A stretch of 64,000 nt of DNA, taken from Georgenia_B sunbinii (GTDB lineage: Bacteria > Actinomycetota > Actinomycetes > Actinomycetales > Actinomycetaceae). Shown piece by piece: positions 48,290-56,267 of the stretch (the first letter of the stretch is position 1; every line of letters starts with the position of its first letter). The position numbers and the translations under genes were made by a program. Location: assembly GCF_036421855.1 (NCBI RefSeq), contig NZ_JAZGOK010000007.1; one strand, written 5' to 3'. The notes beneath the pieces are model-generated. The model saw only the letters and a list, made by a program, of their open reading frames with translations. It did no database searches and was not told where the DNA came from.

Positions 48290-49270
48290 TCAGTAGTAGT
48301 AGGGGAACCCGCTCCAGTCCGGCTCCCGGCGCTCGAGGAACGCGTCGCGTCCCTCGACCGCTTCGTCGGTCATGTAGGCGAGGCGGGTGGCCTCGCCGGC
48401 GAACACCTGCTGGCCCGCGAGCCCGTCGTCGACGAGGTTGAAGGCGTACTTGAGCATCCGGATCGCCTGCGGCGACTTCGTCGCGATGATCCGGGCGTAC
48501 TCCAGCGCGGCGGTCTCGAGGTCGCCGTGGTCGACGACGTCGTTGACCACGCCCCACCGTTCGGCGTCGTCCGCGGAGTACTCCCGGGCGAGGAAGAAGA
48601 TCTCCCGGGCCCGCTTGTCGCCGGCCTGCCGCGCCAGCAGCCCCGAGCCGTAACCGGCGTCGAAGGAGCCGACGTTGGCGTCGGTCTGCATGAATCGGGC
48701 GTGCTGCCGCGAGGCGATGGACAGGTCGCACACGACGTTGAGCGAGTGGCCGCCGCCGGCCGCCCAGCCGCTGACCGCGGCGATGACGACCTTCGGCATC
48801 GTCCGGATGAGGCGCTGCACCTCGAGGATGTGCAGCCGGCCGGCGCGGGCCGGGTCGATCTGCTCCCGGCGCTGGTCGCGGTCGGCCAGGGCGTCGGCCT
48901 CCGGGCTCTCGTAGCGGTAGCCGTCACGGCCGCGGATCCGCTGGTCCCCGCCGGAGCAGAATGCCCAGCCGCCGTCCTTGGGGCTGGGGCCGTTGCCGGT
49001 GAGGATGACCGCGGCGACGGCCGACGTCATCCGGGCATGGTCCAGCGCCCGGTAGAGCTCGTCGACGGTGTGCGGTCGGAAGGCGTTGCGCACCTCGGGC
49101 CGGTCGAAGCCGATCCGCACTACCGGCAGGTCCGTCGACCCGCCGGCCGGGTCGGTGGCGACCCCGCGGTGGTAGGTGAGGTCGGTGAAGTCGAACCCGG
49201 ACACCTGCCGCCAGCGGCTGGGGTCGAAGGGCTGGGCCTGCTCGGCGATGTGCTCGGTCATGGTGGTCAC
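48290..49270 (-). CDS. menB: 1,4-dihydroxy-2-naphthoyl-CoA synthase
   Basis: This is a 326-residue crotonase-fold enzyme that closes the naphthoquinone ring. Signature segments are FCSGGDQRIRGRDGYRYES, GWAAGGGHSLNVVCDLSIAS (oxyanion hole) and DANVGSFDAGYGSGLLARQ (catalytic Asp). The C-terminus ends WSGFPYYY, as in other MenB proteins. The actinobacterial N-terminal extension is present. It is divergent from the NadQ-like gene. Confidence 0.95.
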   Translation of the reverse strand: MTTMTEHIAEQAQPFDPSRWRQVSGFDFTDLTYHRGVATDPAGGSTDLPVVRIGFDRPEVRNAFRPHTVDELYRALDHARMTSAVAAVILTGNGPSPKDGGWAFCSGGDQRIRGRDGYRYESPEADALADRDQRREQIDPARAGRLHILEVQRLIRTMPKVVIAAVSGWAAGGGHSLNVVCDLSIASRQHARFMQTDANVGSFDAGYGSGLLARQAGDKRAREIFFLAREYSADDAERWGVVNDVVDHGDLETAALEYARIIATKSPQAIRMLKYAFNLVDDGLAGQQVFAGEATRLAYMTDEAVEGRDAFLERREPDWSGFPYYY

Positions 49271-49364
49271 CCTAGTTCGCGACCGCCGGCCGGGGCGGGC
49301 ACGGGGTGCCCGGTCGGCGCGGCATGATGGGCACCGTCATCCGTCCGTACCGAAAGGGGGCCCG

Positions 49365-50264
49365 GTGCCCGCGCCGCCCCGGCAGGACCTCGTCGCCGCT
49401 GAGCTCGTCGCGGTGATCACCGCTGTCCACGGCGGGGTCCCGCTCGTCCTCACGACCGCCGACGGCCGGCAGCTGCCCGCGGGCCCGCTGCAGGCCGAGC
49501 ACCGGTCGCTGCAGACGGGGATGCGCTCCTGGGTCGCCCGGCAGACCGGCTACGAGCTCGGCTACATCGAGCAGCTCTACACCTTCGCCGGCTGGGACCG
49601 CGGCCCGGTGCCGCTGCTCGAGGTCTCCTACCTCGGGCTCACCGCCCATCCGATCGCCACCGACGGCTGGCGCAGCTGGACGGAGTACTTCCCGTGGGAG
49701 GACGGCCGCGAGGGAGGAACCATCGTCGACGACGTCATCGCGCCAGCGCTGGAGCAGTGGGCAGCGGCCGACGGTGTCGCGCAGGCCGAGCGACGCCGGC
49801 AGCGGTGCGCCGTCACCTTCGGGCTCGACGGCAACCCCTGGCTGCCGGGCATGACCCTGCAGCGCTACGAGCTGCTCTACGAGGCCGGGCTGGTGCCCGA
49901 GGCCCGCGACGGCGAGCCGGGCCCGGTCCCCGGCGCGGCCATGGCCCACGACCACCGCCGCATCCTCGCCACCGGGATCGGCCGGCTGCGCGCGAAGATC
50001 CAGTACCGGCCGCTCGCCTTCGAGCTGCTGCCGGCGGAGTTCACCCTCGGCCGGCTGCAGGGCACCGTCGAGGCTGTCGCCGGCCAGCTCGTGCACAAGC
50101 AGAACTTCCGGCGGCTGATCGAGCAGCAGGACCTCGTCGAGGAGACCGGCGAGCTGGACGCGACGACCGGCGGTCGTCCTGCCAAGCTGTTCCGGTTCCG
50201 GCGCGAGGTCATCGACGAGCGGGACGCCGCGGGCACCAAGCTGCCCATCGCCCGGTCGCGCTGA
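49365..50264 (+). CDS. NadQ/NrtR-like Nudix-fold winged-helix regulator
   Basis: This is a 299-residue protein with an N-terminal degenerate Nudix-type domain (about 10-195) and a C-terminal winged helix of the NrtR/NadQ (COG4111) kind: QLVHKQNFRRLIEQQDLVEE, then GGRPAKLFRFRREV. I see no GX5EX7REUXEEXGU Nudix box, so hydrolase activity is unlikely. Relatives repress NAD-biosynthesis genes in alphaproteobacteria. GTG 49365 follows AAAGGGGG. It precedes menC-menD closely; whether it controls NAD or menaquinone genes is unknown. Confidence 0.72.
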   Translation: MPAPPRQDLVAAELVAVITAVHGGVPLVLTTADGRQLPAGPLQAEHRSLQTGMRSWVARQTGYELGYIEQLYTFAGWDRGPVPLLEVSYLGLTAHPIATDGWRSWTEYFPWEDGREGGTIVDDVIAPALEQWAAADGVAQAERRRQRCAVTFGLDGNPWLPGMTLQRYELLYEAGLVPEARDGEPGPVPGAAMAHDHRRILATGIGRLRAKIQYRPLAFELLPAEFTLGRLQGTVEAVAGQLVHKQNFRRLIEQQDLVEETGELDATTGGRPAKLFRFRREVIDERDAAGTKLPIARSR

Positions 50265-50285
50265 CCACCACCTATCCTGGGGACC

Positions 50286-51272
50286 GTGCCCGCCTCCGCC
50301 CGTCTCGCCGCGCTGCCGGCACCGGCCGTCTACCAGGCGTCGCTGACGACGCGCTTCCGCGGCATCGAGGTCCGCGACGGCGTGCTGCTCCACGGCGCCG
50401 CCGGCTGGGGCGAGTTCTCCCCGTTCTGGGACTACGACGACGCCGAGTGCGTGCCGTGGCTGCGCGCCGCGCTCGAGGCCGCCGAGCTCGGCTGGCCGCC
50501 GGCCGTCCGCGACAGCGTCCCGGTCAACGCCACCGTCCCCGCCGTCGGGCCGGCACACGCGGTGCAGATCGTCGTCGAGAGCGACGGCTGCCGGACCGCC
50601 AAGGTCAAGGTCGCTGAGCCAGGCCAGACCCTCGCCGACGAGCAGGCCCGGCTCGAGGCGGTGCGCGGCGCGCTCGGCCCCGGCGGGCGGATCCGCATCG
50701 ATGCCAACGGCGCCTGGGACCTCGACACCGCGCTGGCCCGGCTGCCGGTCCTCGACCGCGCCGCCGGCGGCCTGGAGTACGCCGAGCAGCCGTGCGCGAG
50801 CGTCGCCGACCTCGCCGCGCTGCGCCGCACCCTCGACATCCCGATCGCCGCCGACGAGTCCATCCGTCGTGCCGCCGACCCCCTCGCGGTGCGACGCGCC
50901 GAGGCGGCCGACGTCGTCGTCCTCAAGGTGCAGCCGCTCGGCGGGGTCCGTGCCTGCCTCGCGCTCGCCGAGGAGGTCGGCCTGCCCGTCGTCGTGTCTT
51001 CCGCGCTGGAGTCCTCGGTGGGCATCGCCGCCGGGGTCGCGCTCGCGGCCGCGCTGCCCGAGCTGCCCTACGCCTGCGGCCTGGGCACGGTGCGGCTGCT
51101 GACGGCCGACACCGCCCCGGCACCCCTCGTGCCCTGCGGCGGCACGCTGCCGGTGACCACCGCGGCGCCCACCCCCGACAGCCTCGCCGCGGTCGCCGCA
51201 CCGCCCGAGGTCCGCGACCGCTGGCTGCGGCGGCTGCACGACGTCGCCGCCCGTACGGAGGCCACCGCATGA
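50286..51272 (+). CDS. menC: o-Succinylbenzoate synthase
   Basis: This is a 328-residue enolase-superfamily dehydratase. Catalytic segments are TAKVKVAEPG (Lys), RIDANGAWD (Asp), EYAEQPC (Glu), AADES (Asp) and VVLKVQPLGG (Lys). GTG start in a CTATCCTGGGGACC leaderless-type context. Its stop overlaps the menD start. Confidence 0.94.
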   Translation: MPASARLAALPAPAVYQASLTTRFRGIEVRDGVLLHGAAGWGEFSPFWDYDDAECVPWLRAALEAAELGWPPAVRDSVPVNATVPAVGPAHAVQIVVESDGCRTAKVKVAEPGQTLADEQARLEAVRGALGPGGRIRIDANGAWDLDTALARLPVLDRAAGGLEYAEQPCASVADLAALRRTLDIPIAADESIRRAADPLAVRRAEAADVVVLKVQPLGGVRACLALAEEVGLPVVVSSALESSVGIAAGVALAAALPELPYACGLGTVRLLTADTAPAPLVPCGGTLPVTTAAPTPDSLAAVAAPPEVRDRWLRRLHDVAARTEATA

Positions 51273-52924
51273 CGACGCCCGAACCCCCCGCGACCCTGCT
51301 GGCCCGCCGGATGATCACCGAGCTGCGCGCCGGCGGGGTGCGCCACGTGGTCCTCGCGCCGGGCTCACGAAGTGCTCCGCTGGCCTACGCGCTCGCCGCG
51401 GCCGCCGACGCCGGCTGGCTGCGGCTGCACGTGCGCATCGACGAGCGCGTCGCCGGCTTCGTCGCACTCGGGCTGGCCCGTGCCGCCCGCGAGCCGGTCG
51501 CGGTCGTCACCACCTCCGGCACCGCCGTCGCCAACCTGCACCCCGCGGTGCTCGAGGCGTCCCACAGCGGCGTCCCGCTCATCCTCGTCACCGCCGACCG
51601 GCCGCACGAGATGCGGTCGACCGGCGCCAACCAGACCACCGACCAGGTAGGGATCTTCGGTCGCGCGTGCCGCTGGCAGGCCGACGTCCCCGCCGGCACC
51701 GAGCCGGACGCCGTCGCCCAGGTGGTGGTCCGCGCGCTCGCCGCGGCGACCGGCGCGCGCTCCGGCGACCCGGGGCCTGTTCACCTCAACGTCGCGCTGC
51801 GCGACCCGCTGGTGCCGGCAGCGCCGTGGCAGGCGGGACCGCCGCCCGCCACCCGGGTGGTCGCCACCCACCGGCCGCCGCCCGCCGCTGTCGACGTCCC
51901 CGCCGGTGGTCACGTCGTCGTCGTCGCCGGGGACGGCGCCGGCCCGGAGGCCGCCCGGCTCGCCGAGGCCGGCGGCTGGCCGCTGCTCGCCGAGCCGAGC
52001 TCCGGCGCCCGGCACGGCGACGCCGTCGTCGACGCCTACCGCACCGTGCTCGCCCGGCTCGGCGGGCAGGTCGAGCGGGTGCTCGTCCTCGGCCACCCGA
52101 CGCTGTCGCGACCGGTCAGCGCGCTGCTCGCCCGCGAGGACGTCGAGATCACCGTGGTCGCGCCGACCGGCGCGGTGTGGCCGGACGTCGCGGGCAACGC
52201 GCGGCAGGTGGTGGGCGGGATCCGGGTGGTGCCCGGCGCGAGCGACGGCTCCTGGCTGTGGCGCTGGGTCGACGCCGGCCGGGTGGCCGCCGGGGTGATC
52301 ACGGAGCACGCCGCGGCGACCTTCGACGGGCTGACCGTGGCCCGGCTGGTCGCGGCCGCACCCGCGCCGGAGGTACTCGTCGTCGGCTCGTCGATGGCCA
52401 TCCGGGACCTCGACCTCGCCGCGCCGGCCTGGCCGTCCCCGTCGCCGGACGTCGTCGCCAACCGCGGGCTCGCCGGGATCGACGGCACGATCGCCACGGC
52501 GACCGGGATCGCGCTGGCCCGGCGGATGCCCGTGCGCGCCGTCATCGGCGACCTCACCTTCCTGCATGACGCCGGCGGGCTGCTGCGAGGGGACCTCGAG
52601 GAGGAGGTGGACCTGCAGGTCGTCGTGCTCAACGACCACGGCGGCACTATCTTCGCCACCCTCGAGCACGGCGCCCCCGAGCGGGCCGCCACCTTCGAGC
52701 GGGTCTTCGGCACCCCGCAGCACGCCGACCTCGGTGCCCTCAGTGCCGGCTACGGCGCGGCGCACCGGCTGGTGCGGACCGCCGTCGAGCTCGAGGTGGC
52801 CCTCGCCGAGCCGATCACCGGCCGCAGCGTGGTCGAGGTGGTGCTCGACCACCGCGACGTACGCGAGGTGCGCGCCGCGCTGAGCGAGCGGATCCAGGCG
52901 CAGCTGACGGGGGCCGACGGCTGA
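51269..52924 (+). CDS. menD: SEPHCHC synthase (2-oxoglutarate-decarboxylating MenD)
   Basis: This is a 551-residue thiamine-diphosphate enzyme catalysing the first committed step of menaquinone synthesis from isochorismate and 2-oxoglutarate. Motifs are VVLAPGSRSAPLAYAL, ERVAGFVALGLARA (cofactor Glu), TTSGTAVANLHPAVLEA and, near the C-terminus, IGDLTFLHDAGGLL and VVLNDHGGTIF. It starts within the menC stop (ATGA), so is translationally coupled. Confidence 0.96.
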   Translation: MTTPEPPATLLARRMITELRAGGVRHVVLAPGSRSAPLAYALAAAADAGWLRLHVRIDERVAGFVALGLARAAREPVAVVTTSGTAVANLHPAVLEASHSGVPLILVTADRPHEMRSTGANQTTDQVGIFGRACRWQADVPAGTEPDAVAQVVVRALAAATGARSGDPGPVHLNVALRDPLVPAAPWQAGPPPATRVVATHRPPPAAVDVPAGGHVVVVAGDGAGPEAARLAEAGGWPLLAEPSSGARHGDAVVDAYRTVLARLGGQVERVLVLGHPTLSRPVSALLAREDVEITVVAPTGAVWPDVAGNARQVVGGIRVVPGASDGSWLWRWVDAGRVAAGVITEHAAATFDGLTVARLVAAAPAPEVLVVGSSMAIRDLDLAAPAWPSPSPDVVANRGLAGIDGTIATATGIALARRMPVRAVIGDLTFLHDAGGLLRGDLEEEVDLQVVVLNDHGGTIFATLEHGAPERAATFERVFGTPQHADLGALSAGYGAAHRLVRTAVELEVALAEPITGRSVVEVVLDHRDVREVRAALSERIQAQLTGADG

Positions 52925-53079
52925 CAGCCGGGGCTGCGGGCCGGCTCGAGGTGGTCGGCATGCGGATCCGGCCACGCTGCCGGCGACACGCGCACGACAC
53001 GCCGCTGCTGAGGAGGGAATCAGCCGATTCCTCGGCACCGTGCGGCCGGATCCGGACGGGCGTCGGCCGGAATGGGAAC

Positions 53080-53112
53080 GGCCTCCCGTCGCTCGGTGAG
53101 CGAGGGAGGCCG
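53080..53112. terminator. Bidirectional terminator, menD / surface-protein gene
   Basis: A stem of CGGCCTCCC and its complement, extended by an inner GCTC/GAGC pairing, lies between convergent genes. Confidence 0.75.
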
Positions 53113-53127
53113 TCCGCACTGCCGGTG

Positions 53128-55068
53128 CTAGCGGATCACAGCCCGTCGGTGACGCACGGCGAGCAGCGAGCCGCCGCCGGCGAGCGCCGTGCCGGCCAGC
53201 GCGAGCAGGCCGAACAGCTGGCCCGCGGACAGGCCGGTCTGGCTCAGCGTCGCACGCTCGGGGGTGGCGGCTCCGGAGACCGCACCGGTGGGAGCCGGGT
53301 CGTCGGGCGTCCCGGGGCCTGCGCCGGCGTCCTCGTCGGCGGTGGTGTCCTCGCCCGCACCGTCCTCGACATCGGGCGTCGGGCCGCCGGGCACGTCGTC
53401 GTCCTCACCATCGGTGCCGGCGACCACGCTGACCGCCGCGGACGGGGCCGAGACCGGTGAAGCCCCCACCTCGTTGACCGCGGTGACGGTGGCGGTGTAC
53501 TCGCCGGCCGGCAGCTCGGTGAAGGTGTGGGACAGCACGTCGCCGGCCAGCTCGACCGGCGCGCCGCCGTTGAGCGACACCTGGTAGCCGGTGATGGCCG
53601 AGCCGTTGTCCGCCGGAGCGGTCCACGAGACGGTGACGTCGCTGCCGGCGGCGGCGATGGTGGGCGCCGCCGGAGCGGTCGGCGCGGTGGCGTCGGCGGC
53701 GAAGAACGTCTCCACCTGCGCGATGGCCTCGTTGGCGAAGGCGTACTGGGTGGCCAGCTGGTCCGGGTCGGTGGTGTACCCGGGCAGCTCGTTGACGAAC
53801 CACCACTCGGTCATGTACTCCCGGGGCCCGCCGTCGGCGTTCTCGCCGATCCAGCCGCGGGTGACCGGTGCCGCTGCGCCGTCGGCGACGTTGTCGCGGT
53901 CGTACTGCAGCAGGAACGGCACCTGGAGCTTCGGGGCGTTCTCCAGCGGCACGCTGGTGTCCCCGCCCGGGTGGTAAGCGACCTGGTGGTTCGCGTTGGG
54001 GCTGTCGAGCTGGTACTGCGTCTCGAGGTTCGGCAGGTAGGTCGAGACCAGGTCGCCGTAGAGGTGGGCCAGCGGGCTGCGGGTGTCACGGATGTGCAGG
54101 CCGTTGCCGGAGAGGCCGTCGAGGCGCAGGTCGAAGTTGTAGACCACGGGGACGTCGTGCGCGGCGGCCTGCTGGTTGATCTCCTTGACCACCGCCCGGG
54201 TGTTGTGGCACCACGTGCCACCGAAGAAGATGACGTACTCGCCGTCGCTCTGAAGGATGTTGACGAGCTCGGGATAGGTGAGCTGCTGGATGCGGAAGTC
54301 GGCGTCCTCCGGGCCGAGGATGTCCCCGCCGTAGTTCGGGTCGCCACGGTAGGCCGAGGCGTGCCGCGAGTTGTACTGGGTGCGGTAGAAGTCGAAGAGG
54401 CTGATGGTCGAGACGTCGACCGTGGCGTCGGAGCCCTCACCGGTGGCAACGGAGCCGAAGACGTCGGCGACCTCGGCCCGGTAGGCGTCCACCGCGGCCG
54501 GGTCGGAGAGGTCGGTCGCGCTCACCGTGCCGCCGAGGGCGGCAACGATCCGGTCCTCAGCGCCGTCGGCGGTGTGGGAGCGGTCGTAGATGACGAGGTA
54601 GGGCGCGGCGTCGGCGTCGGCGAACGACGTCTCGGTGTCCTTGTCGAGGTAGTTGGTCACGAGGTTGGTCCACAGCGCGCCCACCTCCTCGATCGGGGAG
54701 GTCCGGATGTCCACGTCCGCGCCGTCGAGCCGCGGGTCGAAGTTGTAGATCGTGTCGACGCCGTAGTCCTGCGCCACCGCGTCGATGTGGTCGATCGTCG
54801 CCTGGGTGGTCGGGTCGGCGGGGCCGCCGATGAGGAAGGCGTAGGTGCCGTCGCTGTCGAGCAGGTACTCGAACCGCTCGTAGGTGACCGTCTCGAAGAC
54901 GCTGCCCTCGCGCAACGAGGGGTAGACGTCGTGGTGGTAGTCGACGGCGTCGGAACCGATGCCGGGCGCGGCGGTGGCCGTGGCGGGCAGGGCGACCGCC
55001 AGCCCGATGCCCAGGGCAAGGGTCGCCGCGGTGGCGACCGCGCGCCGGGGTGCTGGTGGAACGTTCAT
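53128..55068 (-). CDS. Wall-anchored protein with two thioredoxin-like repeats and FnIII
   Basis: This is a 646-residue surface protein. After the signal peptide (cut near ATAAPG) come two homologous thioredoxin-like repeats: YERFEYLLDSDGTYAFLIGG (repeat 1) and YPELVNILQSDGEYVIFFGG (repeat 2), each continuing to a YNFDxRLDG strand. Repeat 2 has a single Cys in GGTWCHNTRAVV; repeat 1 has GGPADPTTQATI with none, so neither has a CxxC. A fibronectin type III domain (about 460-560), a Pro/Asp-rich spacer, LSQTG, a hydrophobic helix and an Arg tail follow, indicating sortase-type anchoring. Role unknown; peptide capture or metal/thiol sensing are speculative. Same strand as the Ser/Gly protein 50 bp upstream. 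Confidence 0.75.
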   Translation of the reverse strand: MNVPPAPRRAVATAATLALGIGLAVALPATATAAPGIGSDAVDYHHDVYPSLREGSVFETVTYERFEYLLDSDGTYAFLIGGPADPTTQATIDHIDAVAQDYGVDTIYNFDPRLDGADVDIRTSPIEEVGALWTNLVTNYLDKDTETSFADADAAPYLVIYDRSHTADGAEDRIVAALGGTVSATDLSDPAAVDAYRAEVADVFGSVATGEGSDATVDVSTISLFDFYRTQYNSRHASAYRGDPNYGGDILGPEDADFRIQQLTYPELVNILQSDGEYVIFFGGTWCHNTRAVVKEINQQAAAHDVPVVYNFDLRLDGLSGNGLHIRDTRSPLAHLYGDLVSTYLPNLETQYQLDSPNANHQVAYHPGGDTSVPLENAPKLQVPFLLQYDRDNVADGAAAPVTRGWIGENADGGPREYMTEWWFVNELPGYTTDPDQLATQYAFANEAIAQVETFFAADATAPTAPAAPTIAAAGSDVTVSWTAPADNGSAITGYQVSLNGGAPVELAGDVLSHTFTELPAGEYTATVTAVNEVGASPVSAPSAAVSVVAGTDGEDDDVPGGPTPDVEDGAGEDTTADEDAGAGPGTPDDPAPTGAVSGAATPERATLSQTGLSAGQLFGLLALAGTALAGGGSLLAVRHRRAVIR

Positions 55069-55118
55069 TCGTCAGTTCTCTCTCTGTAGTCGTCTGGCGG
55101 GTGCGGGAAGCGGGGCGG

Positions 55119-56222
55119 TCAGCTCAGGTCGGGAGCCGGCTCACCCCCGCGCCCGCTGCGGCGGGACCGGAGCAGGAGAAGGGCGGCGCCGCCCAGCGCG
55201 GCGAGCGCGACGACGATCCCGCCGACGACGGCCGCGGTGTTGACCGACGCCGGTGCCTCGGCGACGACGATGGGAGCGCTGGCGATCTCTTCGCCGTCAT
55301 CGAGCACGACGACGGTGTGCTCGCCCGGCTCGAGCGAGTCGGGAAGGTCGGTGGTGAGCTCGAAGCTGCCGGCCGCGGTGGTGCTCACGCTGGCGAGCTG
55401 GACCGGTACTGAGTGGATCTCCACGGTCAGGTCGCTGGCGTCGCCGGGGAAGTTTGCCCCGGTCACCGTGATGCTGCCGCCCGGGTGGACGTCGCCGGTG
55501 ACGGTGAGGTCGGCCACGTCGGTGGTCTCCTCGGCATCGGGGGCCTCGGGAGCCTCGGTCGGCTCGTCCGTGGTCTCCTCGTCGGTCGCGTCGTCCACGG
55601 TCTCCTCGTCGGTCGGCTCGTCGGCGCCCGTGGTGTCGGCGGTGGCCGGGTCGCTGGTGGACCCGCCGGTCGAGCCGCTGGTGCTGCTGCTGCCGGAGGT
55701 GCCGGCGCTGCTGCCGGAGCCGGACCCGCCGGTGCTGCTGCCCGAACCGGAGCCGGAACCGGAGCTGCTGGAACCGGAGCCGCTGGAACCCGAGCTGCTG
55801 CCGGACCCCGAGCCGGAGCCGCCGCTGCTGCCCGAACCCGAGCTGCTGCCGGAGCCGCCCGAGCCGGAGCTCGGCGCCTTGGTCGCGCCCGAGCCCCCGG
55901 AGCCGCCCGAGCTGGAGCCGCTCGAGCCGCCCGAGCCCCCGGAGCCGCCCGAGCCGCCACCGGTCGACGGGCTGGGCGCCGGCGCCGGCGCCGCCGGGAT
56001 CAACGCAGACCCGTCCGGGTTCTGCTCGGTGCTGTCGTAGGGAGCGCGGCCGGCCTCGGCGCAGGCGGCGGGGTCGAAGTCGAGCGAGCAGATGTCGCAG
56101 AGGTCGCCGGTGTCGGCTGACGCGGCGGGGGCCAGCAGCCCCATCGTGGCCAGTGTCAGCACGATCGAGCCGAGGAGCGCGGTGAGGACGCGGCGGGCGC
56201 GTCGCGGAGTTGGCGTGTTCAT
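55119..56222 (-). CDS. Secreted protein with long Ser/Gly linker and C-terminal helix
   Basis: This is a 367-residue protein: signal peptide, a short Cys-bearing domain (DLCDICSLDFDPAACAEAGR), a roughly 110-residue Ser/Gly low-complexity tract, a Thr/Asp/Glu-rich tract, one Ig/IPT-like beta domain (DVHPGGSITVTGANFPGD), a transmembrane helix and an Arg-rich tail. The repeated codons (AGC/TCC/GGC) make an open frame on the opposite strand that is not a gene. No enzymatic motif is present. It could extend its N-terminal Cys domain beyond the cell wall, possibly as partner of the thioredoxin-like surface protein downstream. Confidence 0.7.
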   Translation of the reverse strand: MNTPTPRRARRVLTALLGSIVLTLATMGLLAPAASADTGDLCDICSLDFDPAACAEAGRAPYDSTEQNPDGSALIPAAPAPAPSPSTGGGSGGSGGSGGSSGSSSGGSGGSGATKAPSSGSGGSGSSSGSGSSGGSGSGSGSSSGSSGSGSSSSGSGSGSGSSTGGSGSGSSAGTSGSSSTSGSTGGSTSDPATADTTGADEPTDEETVDDATDEETTDEPTEAPEAPDAEETTDVADLTVTGDVHPGGSITVTGANFPGDASDLTVEIHSVPVQLASVSTTAAGSFELTTDLPDSLEPGEHTVVVLDDGEEIASAPIVVAEAPASVNTAAVVGGIVVALAALGGAALLLLRSRRSGRGGEPAPDLS

Positions 56223-56267
56223 CGCAGGTGGGTCGCTTTCGTCGTCGTCGATGGGTTGGCGATCAGG

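Noticed and set aside
55237..56040. Plus-strand Pro/Glu-rich ORF opposite the Ser/Gly protein
   Set aside because: It arises from the repetitive AGC/GGC codons of the minus-strand gene and has no start context or signal.
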